Below are positions 1 to 5,441 of a stretch of 5,441 bases of DNA, in pieces. The stretch lies in assembly GCA_023446675.1 (NCBI GenBank), contig JAEXPO010000471.1:1-5441 (forward strand), written 5' to 3'. Under the pieces are notes generated by a model. The model was not told the origin of the DNA. It saw nothing but the letters and a program-made list of their open reading frames with translations, and did no database searches. Both the position numbers and the translations under genes were made by a program. Origin of the DNA: Bacillota bacterium (GTDB lineage Bacteria; Bacillota; Clostridia; DSM-8532). The first letter of the stretch is position 1. Each line of letters opens with the position of its first letter.

Positions 1-431
1 CCCCCGGCACCGGTAAAACCTTTATGGCCAGGTGTATCGGACTTGAGCTTCTAAAAAAGGGCTATACGGTACTTTATTTATCCACGCCCTCCCTGTTTGA
101 AATCATCAGAAAGTACAGGATGAATCAGGAGGAGGACGGCCTTTCCTTTGAAACGGCCTATCGAAGCATTGCCACCTCCCAGCTTCTTATTCTGGACGAT
201 CTTGGCACCGAGCCCTTAACCGAATCCCGCTACGCAGAGCTTCTCACCCTGCTTGAAACCCGGAAGGCCCTTTCCTCAAGAAGTGTCTGCCGAACGGTCA
301 TTTCCTCCAATTTGGATGCCAAGGGGCTCTTTGAGGTTTATAAAGAGCGCATTGCCTCCCGTATTCTTGGTGAATTCACCACCCTTCAGTTTATTGGTGA
401 GGATATCCGGCTTATTAAAAAGCTTGGCTGA
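1..431 (+). CDS. dnaC: DnaC/DnaI-type replicative helicase loader ATPase, 5'-truncated by the window edge
   Basis: This is the C-terminal ~142 residues of an AAA+ ATPase that loads the replicative helicase onto DNA at initiation and restart. The reading frame enters the window at base 3 as PGTGKTF, the end of a Walker A (P-loop). The ATG at 24 is therefore internal and the true start lies upstream of the window. Downstream come the Walker B LLILDDLGTEP, a sensor-1-like segment VISSNLD, and the arginine-finger region ERIASRILGEF. The end, FIGEDIRLIKK, is typical of clostridial DnaC/DnaI loaders. The related IstB transposition helper shares the ATPase core, but no transposase gene or insertion-sequence end is visible and the C-terminus fits DnaC better. 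The gene converges on ypeB and ends at a TGA only 9 bases before a hairpin. The N-terminal helicase-binding domain cannot be judged. Confidence 0.88.
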   Translation, partial: PGTGKTFMARCIGLELLKKGYTVLYLSTPSLFEIIRKYRMNQEEDGLSFETAYRSIATSQLLILDDLGTEPLTESRYAELLTLLETRKALSSRSVCRTVISSNLDAKGLFEVYKERIASRILGEFTTLQFIGEDIRLIKKLG

Positions 432-506
432 AAATAAAAGCATGGTATTCCTGATTTCTCCTCCGTTCAATTCGGCTGAACGAGGTCAATAACAGGAACA
501 CCATGC
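431..506 (-). terminator. Rho-independent terminator of the sleB-ypeB transcript, interrupted stem with nested hairpin
   Basis: The arms 440-453 and 493-506 form a 14-position stem (GCATGGTATTCCTG against CAGGAACACCATGC). Read on the minus strand, the single odd pair (447/499) becomes a G-U wobble and the stem is followed at once by TTTTATTTT (439-431). On the plus strand the same pair is an A-C mismatch and the downstream bases CCTTATACTA are not a U-tract. The signal therefore points to termination of ypeB, whose stop lies about 31 bases upstream. The loop holds a second hairpin, CGTTCA (464-469) against TGAACG (477-482). The long interrupted loop is unusual for an intrinsic terminator. Confidence 0.68.
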
Positions 507-536
507 CCTTATACTATCGGTTACAGTCCACTGTGG

Positions 537-1931
537 CTACATCGTTAAAACTCCGCTTTCGGAATCGATAATAAGGAGTACCTTTTCTTCCTGTCCGGTT
601 TTAGCGTTGATATAGACAAGGAAGTATTTATCCTCCAGCTTGCCCTTAAATTCATAGCACAAAATCTCAGTGCCGTAATCTGTGGGAATGACTACCAGTC
701 CCGCTGACTTAATGTCCTCTCCCCTAGTGACTTTTTCACGTGCCTGGGCTTCCGTAATTTCCGCAGTCAGGTCTGTTCTTTCCCTATGGCTCATCAAAAA
801 GCCCTTGGCTTCAAACCCCACCACTTCGCCGTTATCCAGAGCCACCTTAACCTTGACAAGATCAGGGTAGTAAAGAATATCATTCTCGTAATAGGCATAA
901 TTAATGGTGGCAACCCCGCCCGTTTCCAGATAGTAAGTGTCCTTCATGTTTTTATAGCCCCTGCTCTTTAAAAAGTCCATGCCCTGCTGCTTGGCCTTGG
1001 CTATATCAATAGAAGGTGTTCCAACCTCCCGGTTGTAAAGGTACCATACCACCTTGCCCCCTGTCATGGAAACATCGGCCTGGGCAAGACTGTCTTCCCT
1101 GTGATTGCTCATCTTGACATAAAAATTATAGGTGTCTATAATCCCGTTTTTGTTATCCGCCTTTTTTTCTACATTATCCACATTATCCTTGCCCAGAAAA
1201 TCGGACAGGCTGCTTATGGCATGGCTCTCATCCACCTTTTCTCCTGAAAGCCCCAGAGCCTTCATTCTTGCCATGTGCTCGGAGAAAGGGCCGTCATAGA
1301 TAAGCGTGGGGAATTCCTGAAAGGTCTCATCAATTTTGCCAAAGGTATCGGGCATTTTCTCGGATGTGCTGCTGAAGGTTTTGGCGCTTTCATCGGAGAT
1401 ATTTTCCCATTTGAAATTTCCGTTGGAAAGATCGTTTTTAAGCTCCACCAGGCTTTCATCCAGGGTGACAGCAAATTTGTGAAGGGATGCCAGGGTTTTA
1501 AGCTGCTCCTCGTCTATGGCCTGTCCGGCAGTATTGAGCTTGCTGATGCTCTGGGAAAGGTCCGATACCTGGGAGAGAAATTTTTCCGTATTGGCAAGAG
1601 TGCCCACCGCCACGGGCAGCTGCCCCAGATTGGTGGAGGCCAGGTTGGCCTGCTGCCAGATATCCCGCATGGTGGAAGAGGCCAGTTGGGGCGATGAAGT
1701 CATAAGTGCCTTCATCAGCATAATTTCCACATTCTGCACATAGCCTGTCAATTCATAGAAAGCCCGGTTATACGCATTATTGAGCTCTCTTCTGAGCTTG
1801 ATGGCCCGATTGTATTGGTAGGCTCCAAAAAGGGTGGTTAAAAGAAGTATCAGAATAATAAAATTTTTCGCTCTGTTTTTTGCCAGAATAGTGTAAAACG
1901 CCTTCATATTCTCGCGGAAGTTTTTTTCCAT
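537..1931 (-). CDS. ypeB: Germination protein YpeB
   Basis: YpeB is the partner of the cortex-lytic enzyme SleB. In Bacillus it is made in the forespore, is needed for SleB to be stable and correctly placed, and is cleaved during germination. The 464 residues are close to the usual ~450. A short basic N-terminus is followed by one membrane helix at about 22-38 (FIILILLLTTLFGAY), then a long helical N-terminal domain (~45-205). Next come the family-typical LIYDGPFSEHM (210-220) and a C-terminal half built of PepSY-like repeats at about 236-300, 306-378 and 388-460. The start is supported by GAGGG (1939-1943) seven bases before the ATG. It follows sleB by 79 bases in the same direction and is followed by a minus-strand terminator, so it is the last gene of the operon. 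No frameshift or truncation is seen. Confidence 0.95.
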   Translation of the reverse strand: MEKNFRENMKAFYTILAKNRAKNFIILILLLTTLFGAYQYNRAIKLRRELNNAYNRAFYELTGYVQNVEIMLMKALMTSSPQLASSTMRDIWQQANLASTNLGQLPVAVGTLANTEKFLSQVSDLSQSISKLNTAGQAIDEEQLKTLASLHKFAVTLDESLVELKNDLSNGNFKWENISDESAKTFSSTSEKMPDTFGKIDETFQEFPTLIYDGPFSEHMARMKALGLSGEKVDESHAISSLSDFLGKDNVDNVEKKADNKNGIIDTYNFYVKMSNHREDSLAQADVSMTGGKVVWYLYNREVGTPSIDIAKAKQQGMDFLKSRGYKNMKDTYYLETGGVATINYAYYENDILYYPDLVKVKVALDNGEVVGFEAKGFLMSHRERTDLTAEITEAQAREKVTRGEDIKSAGLVVIPTDYGTEILCYEFKGKLEDKYFLVYINAKTGQEEKVLLIIDSESGVLTM

Positions 1932-1938
1932 AATCTAT

Positions 1939-1972
1939 CCCTCATTTTCTCAATAAATAGTCCCTAATTGAG
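1939..1972 (-). promoter_or_regulatory. ypeB ribosome binding site with a small upstream stem-loop
   Basis: On the minus strand GAGGG (1939-1943) lies seven bases before the ypeB ATG, a good site that fixes the start. Just upstream, CTCAAT (1967-1972 on the minus strand) can pair with ATTGAG (1954-1949), giving a 6-bp stem with a 12-base loop. No U-tract follows, so it is not a terminator. It could protect or space the intercistronic RNA, but the stem is short and A/T-rich and may be chance. Confidence 0.45.
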
Positions 1973-2010
1973 CACACGCTTCTTTAATAAGGCTGCGTTA
2001 ATCGGATAGC

Positions 2011-2466
2011 TTATTTTCCAAAGTTGTGCTTACCAATTTTTATAATGATTTGCCTGGACCAGATCCATTTGCTGGTTGCGGTGGCCGGATTCCAGTAATA
2101 CAGGCAGCCATAGGTGGGATCCCATCCATTCATGGCATCCTCCGCCGCTTTCACTACCGTTGAATTCGGATCGATGGGAACATTAATCTGTCCGTCGCTG
2201 ACAGCTGTAAAAGCTCCCGGCTGGTAAATCACACCTGCAATGGTATTGGGAAAATCGGCAGAGCGTACCCGGTTGAGTATAACAGCGCCCACGGCAACCT
2301 GCCCTTCATAGGGCTCTCCCCTGGCTTCACCATTGATGGCCCTGGCAATAAGCTGGACATCCCTGTCGCTGTTAGAAGCGCCAAAACTCATTTCAGGCCA
2401 AAGGGAAGCTGAAAAGGCCGCAAGTAATACAAGCACCACAAGCAAACGTTTTTTTGCATATGTCAT
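2011..2466 (-). CDS. sleB: Spore cortex-lytic enzyme SleB, compact form (signal peptide plus Hydrolase_2 domain only)
   Basis: This is a lytic-transglycosylase-type hydrolase of the SleB/CwlJ family (Hydrolase_2), which cuts muramic-lactam-containing cortex peptidoglycan during germination. Residues 1-30 form a signal peptide: basic KKR, hydrophobic LLVVLVLLAAFSASL, likely cleavage near 29-31. The catalytic domain starts almost at once: ARAINGEARGEPYEGQVAVG (41-60) carries the conserved Glu47 of the GEARGE motif, followed by ILNRV (63-67), QPGAFTAVSDGQI (82-94) and YYWNP (123-127). It closes with SKWIWSR (132-138) and IGKHNFGK. Bacillus SleB is about 305 residues because a peptidoglycan-binding domain and linker precede this catalytic part. 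Here at 151 residues that region is absent, while the C-terminus looks complete. CwlJ is the main alternative, but the signal peptide and the ypeB neighbour favour SleB. Confidence 0.92.
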   Translation of the reverse strand: MTYAKKRLLVVLVLLAAFSASLWPEMSFGASNSDRDVQLIARAINGEARGEPYEGQVAVGAVILNRVRSADFPNTIAGVIYQPGAFTAVSDGQINVPIDPNSTVVKAAEDAMNGWDPTYGCLYYWNPATATSKWIWSRQIIIKIGKHNFGK

Positions 2467-2484
2467 AAAGCCTCATTCCTTTCC
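2467..2484 (-). promoter_or_regulatory. sleB ribosome binding site, two overlapping candidates
   Basis: The minus strand reads GGAAAGGAATGAGGCTTT directly before the ATG at 2466. GAGG (2474-2471) is only 4 bases from the ATG, which is close. AAAGGA (2482-2477) is 10 bases away, which is far. Either could serve, and no other in-frame start with a better site is seen; the signal peptide begins properly at this ATG. Confidence 0.6.
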
Positions 2485-2568
2485 AACGTGATAGTTCTTC
2501 CAAGTTCCGGCATCTTAAAAATCGCAGATCGATTCCTAAATGTCAGCTTGTCATTAGTGTTGCAAAGG

Positions 2569-2586
2569 AAGGAGGTAAATATGTAA
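2569..2586 (+). other. Strong Shine-Dalgarno followed by ATG-TAA (start-stop element or chance)
   Basis: The plus strand reads AAGGAGGTAAATATGTAA. AAGGAGGT (2569-2576) is a near-perfect Shine-Dalgarno, the ATG is at 2581-2583 with 5 bases between GGAGG and ATG, and the next codon is TAA. A ribosome would initiate and stop at once. It could be a minimal start-stop ORF, the remnant of a lost gene, or chance in a purine-rich run. No convincing plus-strand promoter is visible upstream and no gene follows on this strand. Confidence 0.3.
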
Positions 2587-2599
2587 GTTATTTCATTTT

Positions 2600-2669
2600 A
2601 ATAAACAAAAATTTCAGACAGGCGCCTGACGATCCGGCGTTTCGTTCAGAGCCGGATTGCATGGTCTGA
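2600..2669 (-). terminator. Possible intrinsic terminator for the yhaO-yhaN-like transcript
   Basis: On the minus strand TCAGAC (2669-2664) pairs with GTCTGA (2619-2614). Inside it CAATCCGGC (2659-2651) pairs with GCCGGATCG (2638-2630) as a 9-bp stem with one G-T wobble on the plus strand. The run AATTTTTGTTTATT follows the outer arm. It lies about 105 bases past the stop of the yhaN-like gene and upstream of sleB, a sensible place to separate the two operons. The unpaired 10-base palindrome-containing segment between the stems weakens the case. Confidence 0.4.
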
Positions 2670-2731
2670 GATGCTGCCTTGTGGAGGCACCAAAGCGGGC
2701 TTTGCCCGCAACCCAATGCAAGAAAGCGTTG
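2614..2731. repeat. Cluster of inverted repeats (possible structured RNA or dispersed intergenic element)
   Basis: Five inverted repeats follow one another in under 120 bases. They are TCAGAC/GTCTGA (2614-2619/2664-2669), ATCCGGC/GCCGGAT (2632-2638/2651-2657), TGCCT/AGGCA (2675-2679/2685-2689), GCGGGC/GCCCGC (2695-2700/2704-2709) and CAATGC/GCGTTG (2714-2719/2726-2731, one G-T). A 10-base palindrome CAGGCGCCTG sits at 2619-2628. I do not recognise the fold as 6S RNA, SRP RNA, tmRNA or a known riboswitch. A dispersed palindromic repeat is equally possible. Confidence 0.45.
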
Positions 2732-2774
2732 ATGAAATCATCTGTTTTTATTGACGATTATCAGCGATAGGGTG

Positions 2775-4886
2775 CTAAAGCTCAAAACAGTCAGCCGATG
2801 AACCCATAAGCTCCATAAGCTTCTCCCTCTCGCTTTCACGGCAGGTAAAAAAGAAAATTTGCCGGGTCTGTGCAAGCTCTTTCAATAGTATCACCGCTTT
2901 TTCCATTCGCAGGGCATCGTATTGCAAAAAAGGATCATCCATAAAAAGCGGCAGAGCCTCATTGCTTTTTTCCACCAGGGAAACAGCCGCAAGACGCATG
3001 GACAAATACACCTGATCCAGCGCGCCGCCGCTTAGGCGCTGGACAGAAACAAGCTCTCCCGTCTCAGGGGCGGAAACAAGGAGCTGAAATTGATCATCGG
3101 AACGGATGTCGGTATATCTTCCGTTTGTAAGCTGGGTAAGTATCCGGCTCATCTCACGGTTGAGTCTGGGGGTAAAATCCCTTCCAAAGGCCAGTGAGAC
3201 CTCCGACAGAACATCAAGGGCCAATTGAAGCTCCTTTCCCAGCTGCTCCAGCTCTTTCTTTTTTTCAGATAAAAGAGAAAGCTCCTCCAGCAATTGGAGT
3301 TTTTCCTCCATAGAGGGAGCCTTTTCAAGCCGGGTTTCGTATGCTTTTATCTGTATTTCGGAGGCCTTAAGTTCCATTTCAAGCTGCTCAAGCTCACTTG
3401 CCTCCTGAGGAGAGACGGGCCTTGCGGCAGAATCGGACACCTTGGCGCCGCTGTGAGAAAAGGCAGAAAGAGAGCCGTCCAAAAGCTTTTTCAGCTGGCC
3501 TGAGGAACTTATAGGGGCGCCCAAAACCAAAGCCTCCCTCAAAAGAGCCTCTCTTGTCCGTATTTCCGCAGCCAAGCGGCTTATGTCACCCAGCTGATTT
3601 TTTACGGACAAAAGATCCTCTTCCTTTCGCTTGAGACCGGCCTGCTCCGAGAGAAATTCCTCCCTTCCCTTAAAGCCGTTGGCTTCAAACAGGTAAGGGC
3701 CTTTTCGTCCGCCCTTTAGCCCATGGAGAATTAAAACCCCAAGGCCTCCCGCCAGAAAAAGCACACCGGCCCCTCCGGGGAGAATCCACTGAGGCGAAGG
3801 CCGCATAAGAAGTGCTGCCACTGCAAGCAGAAGCCCCAGCACAGCAAGGGCCGGACCTAAAAGGGAAAACGGGCGGGCTTTTTCCGCAAGCTCCTCTCCC
3901 TTAGTCAAAAGCGCCTTCTCCACGGTTTTTACCGCTGCTTCGATTTTTTGCTTCTCCTGAAGCTGACGCTCTGTCCTAAAAAGGGTTTCCTCCAGATCCC
4001 TCTGCCTTTCCTTCAGTTCTTCCACAGACGGGAACTCATCCTCCGAAAGCTCAGGAAACTTTTCCCGCACCTTGGCTTCAAGCTCCTCCAAATCCACCAG
4101 CAAGGCTTCCAGCCTCTCCTGGCGGCTGCTTTTAAACCGGGACTCCACGGCACGCTTTCTTTCAATTAACCCCTTATGCTTCCTTCTTTCCCCGGAAAGG
4201 CAAAGCCGGGTATCCAAATAGCTTTCATGGCTTTCCTCCAGCTCCCCAAGCTTTATCTGAAGCTCCTGAATACGCCGGTTGATTCTGTCCAGAGGACGAG
4301 TGGTGGTACGCCCTGTGCCTACCCACTCATTAAGGGCTGTCTCAAGAGTCTGAAGGCCCCGGCTGACGGAAAGCTCCTCGCCTCCGGACGCGCTTAAATT
4401 GGAGAGCTTCTCAAGAAGGTCTTTTCTGCCTTCATCGTTTATAGCCGTTTGAAGCTGGCTTATAGCCACGCTCCTGTCAAAGGTGTCCTCATCCGGGCCC
4501 AGGTGGGCCTCGGCAAAACGGGGCCCGGTCTCCCTGTCCAGGGGAAAAGCACCTGTTATATCATTGGAATGAGCATCATGAATATGCACCGTGCCCTTTT
4601 CAAAATTCCGGCCCACACGAAAGGCTTCTCCGTTATCCAAACGGTACTCCAATACCCCCGCGTAGCTGTCCCCCAGCCAGGGCTTAAACCTTTTTGCAGG
4701 GGGCAGGCTTCCGTCCCTGGCCCTGCGCCCTCCCTTAACGCCGTACAGCATGGCACGGATAAAGGCCTTGAGGGTGGATTTGCCGGCTTCATTAGGCCCG
4801 CAGATCAGGTTTAATCCGGGCCCGGGGCTCCAATTCACATCTTTTAGCTTGCCAAAGCCCTTTATTGAAATATGGGTAATACGCAT
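2775..4886 (-). CDS. YhaN-like SbcC/Rad50-family ATPase with central membrane hairpin
   Basis: This is probably the ATPase subunit of an SbcCD-like DNA-processing complex, paired with the phosphoesterase encoded upstream. The 703 residues read: N-terminal ATPase lobe with Walker A GPNEAGKST (30-38) and Q-loop SQLQ (143-146); coiled coil ~199-335; two hydrophobic helices ~341-361 and ~368-388; more coiled coil ~405-450 and ~495-560; then the C-terminal lobe with signature LSGGALDQV (618-626) and Walker B LPLFMDD (645-651). There is no CxxC zinc hook; the membrane hairpin occupies the place where Rad50/SbcC has its hook, as in YhaN proteins. At 703 residues it is shorter than Bacillus YhaN (about 960). 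At the H-loop position, FFFTCRE (678-684), Arg683 stands where His is usual. The ATG follows AGGAG by 7 bases and lies one base after the upstream stop, so translational coupling is likely. A RecF/RecN-type role is the alternative, less likely given the neighbour. Confidence 0.85.
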   Translation of the reverse strand: MRITHISIKGFGKLKDVNWSPGPGLNLICGPNEAGKSTLKAFIRAMLYGVKGGRRARDGSLPPAKRFKPWLGDSYAGVLEYRLDNGEAFRVGRNFEKGTVHIHDAHSNDITGAFPLDRETGPRFAEAHLGPDEDTFDRSVAISQLQTAINDEGRKDLLEKLSNLSASGGEELSVSRGLQTLETALNEWVGTGRTTTRPLDRINRRIQELQIKLGELEESHESYLDTRLCLSGERRKHKGLIERKRAVESRFKSSRQERLEALLVDLEELEAKVREKFPELSEDEFPSVEELKERQRDLEETLFRTERQLQEKQKIEAAVKTVEKALLTKGEELAEKARPFSLLGPALAVLGLLLAVAALLMRPSPQWILPGGAGVLFLAGGLGVLILHGLKGGRKGPYLFEANGFKGREEFLSEQAGLKRKEEDLLSVKNQLGDISRLAAEIRTREALLREALVLGAPISSSGQLKKLLDGSLSAFSHSGAKVSDSAARPVSPQEASELEQLEMELKASEIQIKAYETRLEKAPSMEEKLQLLEELSLLSEKKKELEQLGKELQLALDVLSEVSLAFGRDFTPRLNREMSRILTQLTNGRYTDIRSDDQFQLLVSAPETGELVSVQRLSGGALDQVYLSMRLAAVSLVEKSNEALPLFMDDPFLQYDALRMEKAVILLKELAQTRQIFFFTCRESEREKLMELMGSSADCFEL

Positions 4887-4898
4887 ATTAAAGCTCCT
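4887..4898 (-). promoter_or_regulatory. Ribosome binding site of the yhaN-like gene inside the end of the upstream gene
   Basis: On the minus strand AGGAG (4898-4894) lies 7 bases before the ATG at 4886 and overlaps the last codons of the upstream phosphoesterase gene, whose TAA ends one base before that ATG. Ribosomes finishing the upstream gene stop on top of the next start, which favours matched output of the two subunits. Confidence 0.75.
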
Positions 4899-5441
4899 GC
4901 ATTCTGTCCCTGAGGGACGTTATTTTGCCGGTTTCCAGGGCTTCCAGGCCCAAGAGCAGCGCCCTTTCCACAAGCTCCGACGAGGAAAGGGCATCCGCCG
5001 GGCCGCCTTCACCGGCTTCGTCCATACCGCTCGAGGCCTTTTCCTGGCTAAGCCTTTCCAGCATTGCTCTTACAAAGGCTCCCCTTGCCGTCATTTCCTT
5101 TGACAGGGAAGAAAGGTCATAGCCCCTCCGGGTTTGGTCCAAAAGCCTTAAATAGCGCCAATCCCCTAAAGAGGACGTTAGCTCCGGGATATTGGGCTGT
5201 TCCTCCGAATAGCCCTTAAGCAGAATACGGACAAGATCCCTGTCGGGATTAAGGCCTTCCAGAACGCCTAAAAGCTTCATCCGTATTTCCTCCCCGCTGC
5301 CTGCCCCTGTCAGATCGAGGCTGCGCTCCGCATAAAACCGAGCCGCAGTAGTGAAGGCTTTGATATCCATACGAGCCCTTTGTGCCCCCTCCTTTTCCAG
5401 GGACACAAGAAAAGCCCCATGCTCTCCCTTCTCGTCAAAGC
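4888..5441 (-). CDS. YhaO-like metallophosphoesterase (SbcD-type nuclease subunit), C-terminal part
   Basis: The frame is open to the window edge, so this is a partial gene. A GTG at 5406 is in frame but is internal, because the residues before it (FDEKGEHGAFLVSL across the junction) match the end of the calcineurin-like phosphoesterase domain in YhaO-type proteins, where FDE.GE.G is typical. The ~183 visible residues form the C-terminal helical, acidic region that follows that domain. The metal-binding His/Asp motifs lie outside the window, so activity cannot be judged. The identification rests on this short match and on direct coupling to a YhaN-like ATPase, an arrangement known as yhaO-yhaN in Bacillus and analogous to sbcD-sbcC. 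The likely role is nuclease partner in DNA repair. A different phosphoesterase family is possible but less likely. Confidence 0.75.
   Translation of the reverse strand, partial: FDEKGEHGAFLVSLEKEGAQRARMDIKAFTTAARFYAERSLDLTGAGSGEEIRMKLLGVLEGLNPDRDLVRILLKGYSEEQPNIPELTSSLGDWRYLRLLDQTRRGYDLSSLSKEMTARGAFVRAMLERLSQEKASSGMDEAGEGGPADALSSSELVERALLLGLEALETGKITSLRDRMQEL

Larger units (their letters stand above)
2467..2774. other. Hairpin-rich intergenic region between yhaN-like gene and sleB
   Basis: These 308 bases contain no gene that I can support. The half nearest sleB (2467-2612) is A/T-rich and should hold the sleB-ypeB promoter, which in Bacillus is forespore-specific (sigma G). I found no clean match to a sigma G -35/-10 pair. 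The half nearest the yhaN-like gene (2614-2731) is G/C-richer and is packed with inverted repeats, listed separately. Two short open frames run in opposite directions through it: 2671-2754 plus (27 codons) and 2741-2646 minus (31 codons). Neither has a recognisable ribosome binding site. Confidence 0.7.

Noticed and set aside
1..431. IstB-type transposition helper
   Set aside because: The ATPase core is shared, but the C-terminus fits DnaC/DnaI, and no transposase or insertion-sequence end is visible.
523..534. Perfect small inverted repeat ACAGTCCACTGT just after the ypeB stop
   Set aside because: The 5-bp arms with a 2-base centre cannot make a stable hairpin, and no further symmetry suggests an operator.
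1275..1743. Plus-strand open frames of 140 and 75 codons inside ypeB
   Set aside because: They are antisense shadows of a confidently identified YpeB frame, with no family features of their own.
2467..2612. Sigma G or sigma A promoter upstream of sleB on the minus strand
   Set aside because: CATATTT, CATTTAG and TTGTTT/TACATA-like words occur, but none gives both boxes with acceptable spacing. The promoter is expected here from Bacillus, yet I cannot place it.
2731..2750. Plus-strand terminator GATGAAATCATC followed by TGTTTTTATT
   Set aside because: The stem is at most 4-5 bp with a very small loop and is A/T-rich; no plus-strand gene precedes it.
4449..5122. Plus-strand open frames of 117-121 codons opposite the yhaO/yhaN-like genes
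   Set aside because: They are antisense to well-supported coding frames, with compositions and endings typical of shadow frames.
5401..5406. GTG at 5406 as the start of a 172-residue protein
   Set aside because: The frame stays open to the window edge and the residues before the GTG match the end of the phosphoesterase domain, so the gene continues upstream.

Overview
The window looks like chromosome from an endospore-forming Firmicute, most likely a member of the Clostridia. The main evidence is the adjacent pair sleB-ypeB, the spore-cortex lytic system found only in spore formers. A Gram-positive DnaC/DnaI-type helicase loader, a YhaO/YhaN-type nuclease pair and purine-rich Shine-Dalgarno sequences agree with this. 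Genus cannot be read from the sequence.

Layout from left to right: (i) 1-431, plus strand, the C-terminal part of a dnaC-like helicase-loader ATPase, cut by the window edge inside its Walker A motif. (ii) 431-506, an interrupted hairpin between two convergent genes. It has a U-tract only when read on the minus strand, so it should terminate the ypeB transcript. (iii) 537-2466, minus strand, a two-gene operon sleB then ypeB with a 79-base gap. SleB is a compact secreted form with no N-terminal peptidoglycan-binding domain, and YpeB is full length. (iv) 2467-2774, a 308-base gap rich in inverted repeats, with no convincing gene. It carries the sleB leader, a possible minus-strand terminator, and on the plus strand a near-perfect Shine-Dalgarno followed by ATG-TAA. 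(v) 2775-5441, minus strand, a yhaO-yhaN-like pair. The C-terminal end of the metallophosphoesterase subunit is followed after one base by a complete SbcC/Rad50-like ATPase with a two-helix membrane hairpin in its coiled-coil region.

The genes form two functional groups. SleB and YpeB would be made in the forespore and used at germination to break down cortex peptidoglycan, YpeB being needed for SleB stability and localisation in Bacillus. The YhaO/YhaN pair would form a membrane-associated SbcCD-like nuclease/ATPase, its partners translationally coupled. The dnaC fragment belongs to a separate convergent transcript that loads the replicative helicase. I see no mobile element, CRISPR array, tRNA or rRNA. 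The parts least explained by known families are the hairpin-rich gap and some departures in the YhaN-like ATPase, notably Arg where the H-loop His is expected.
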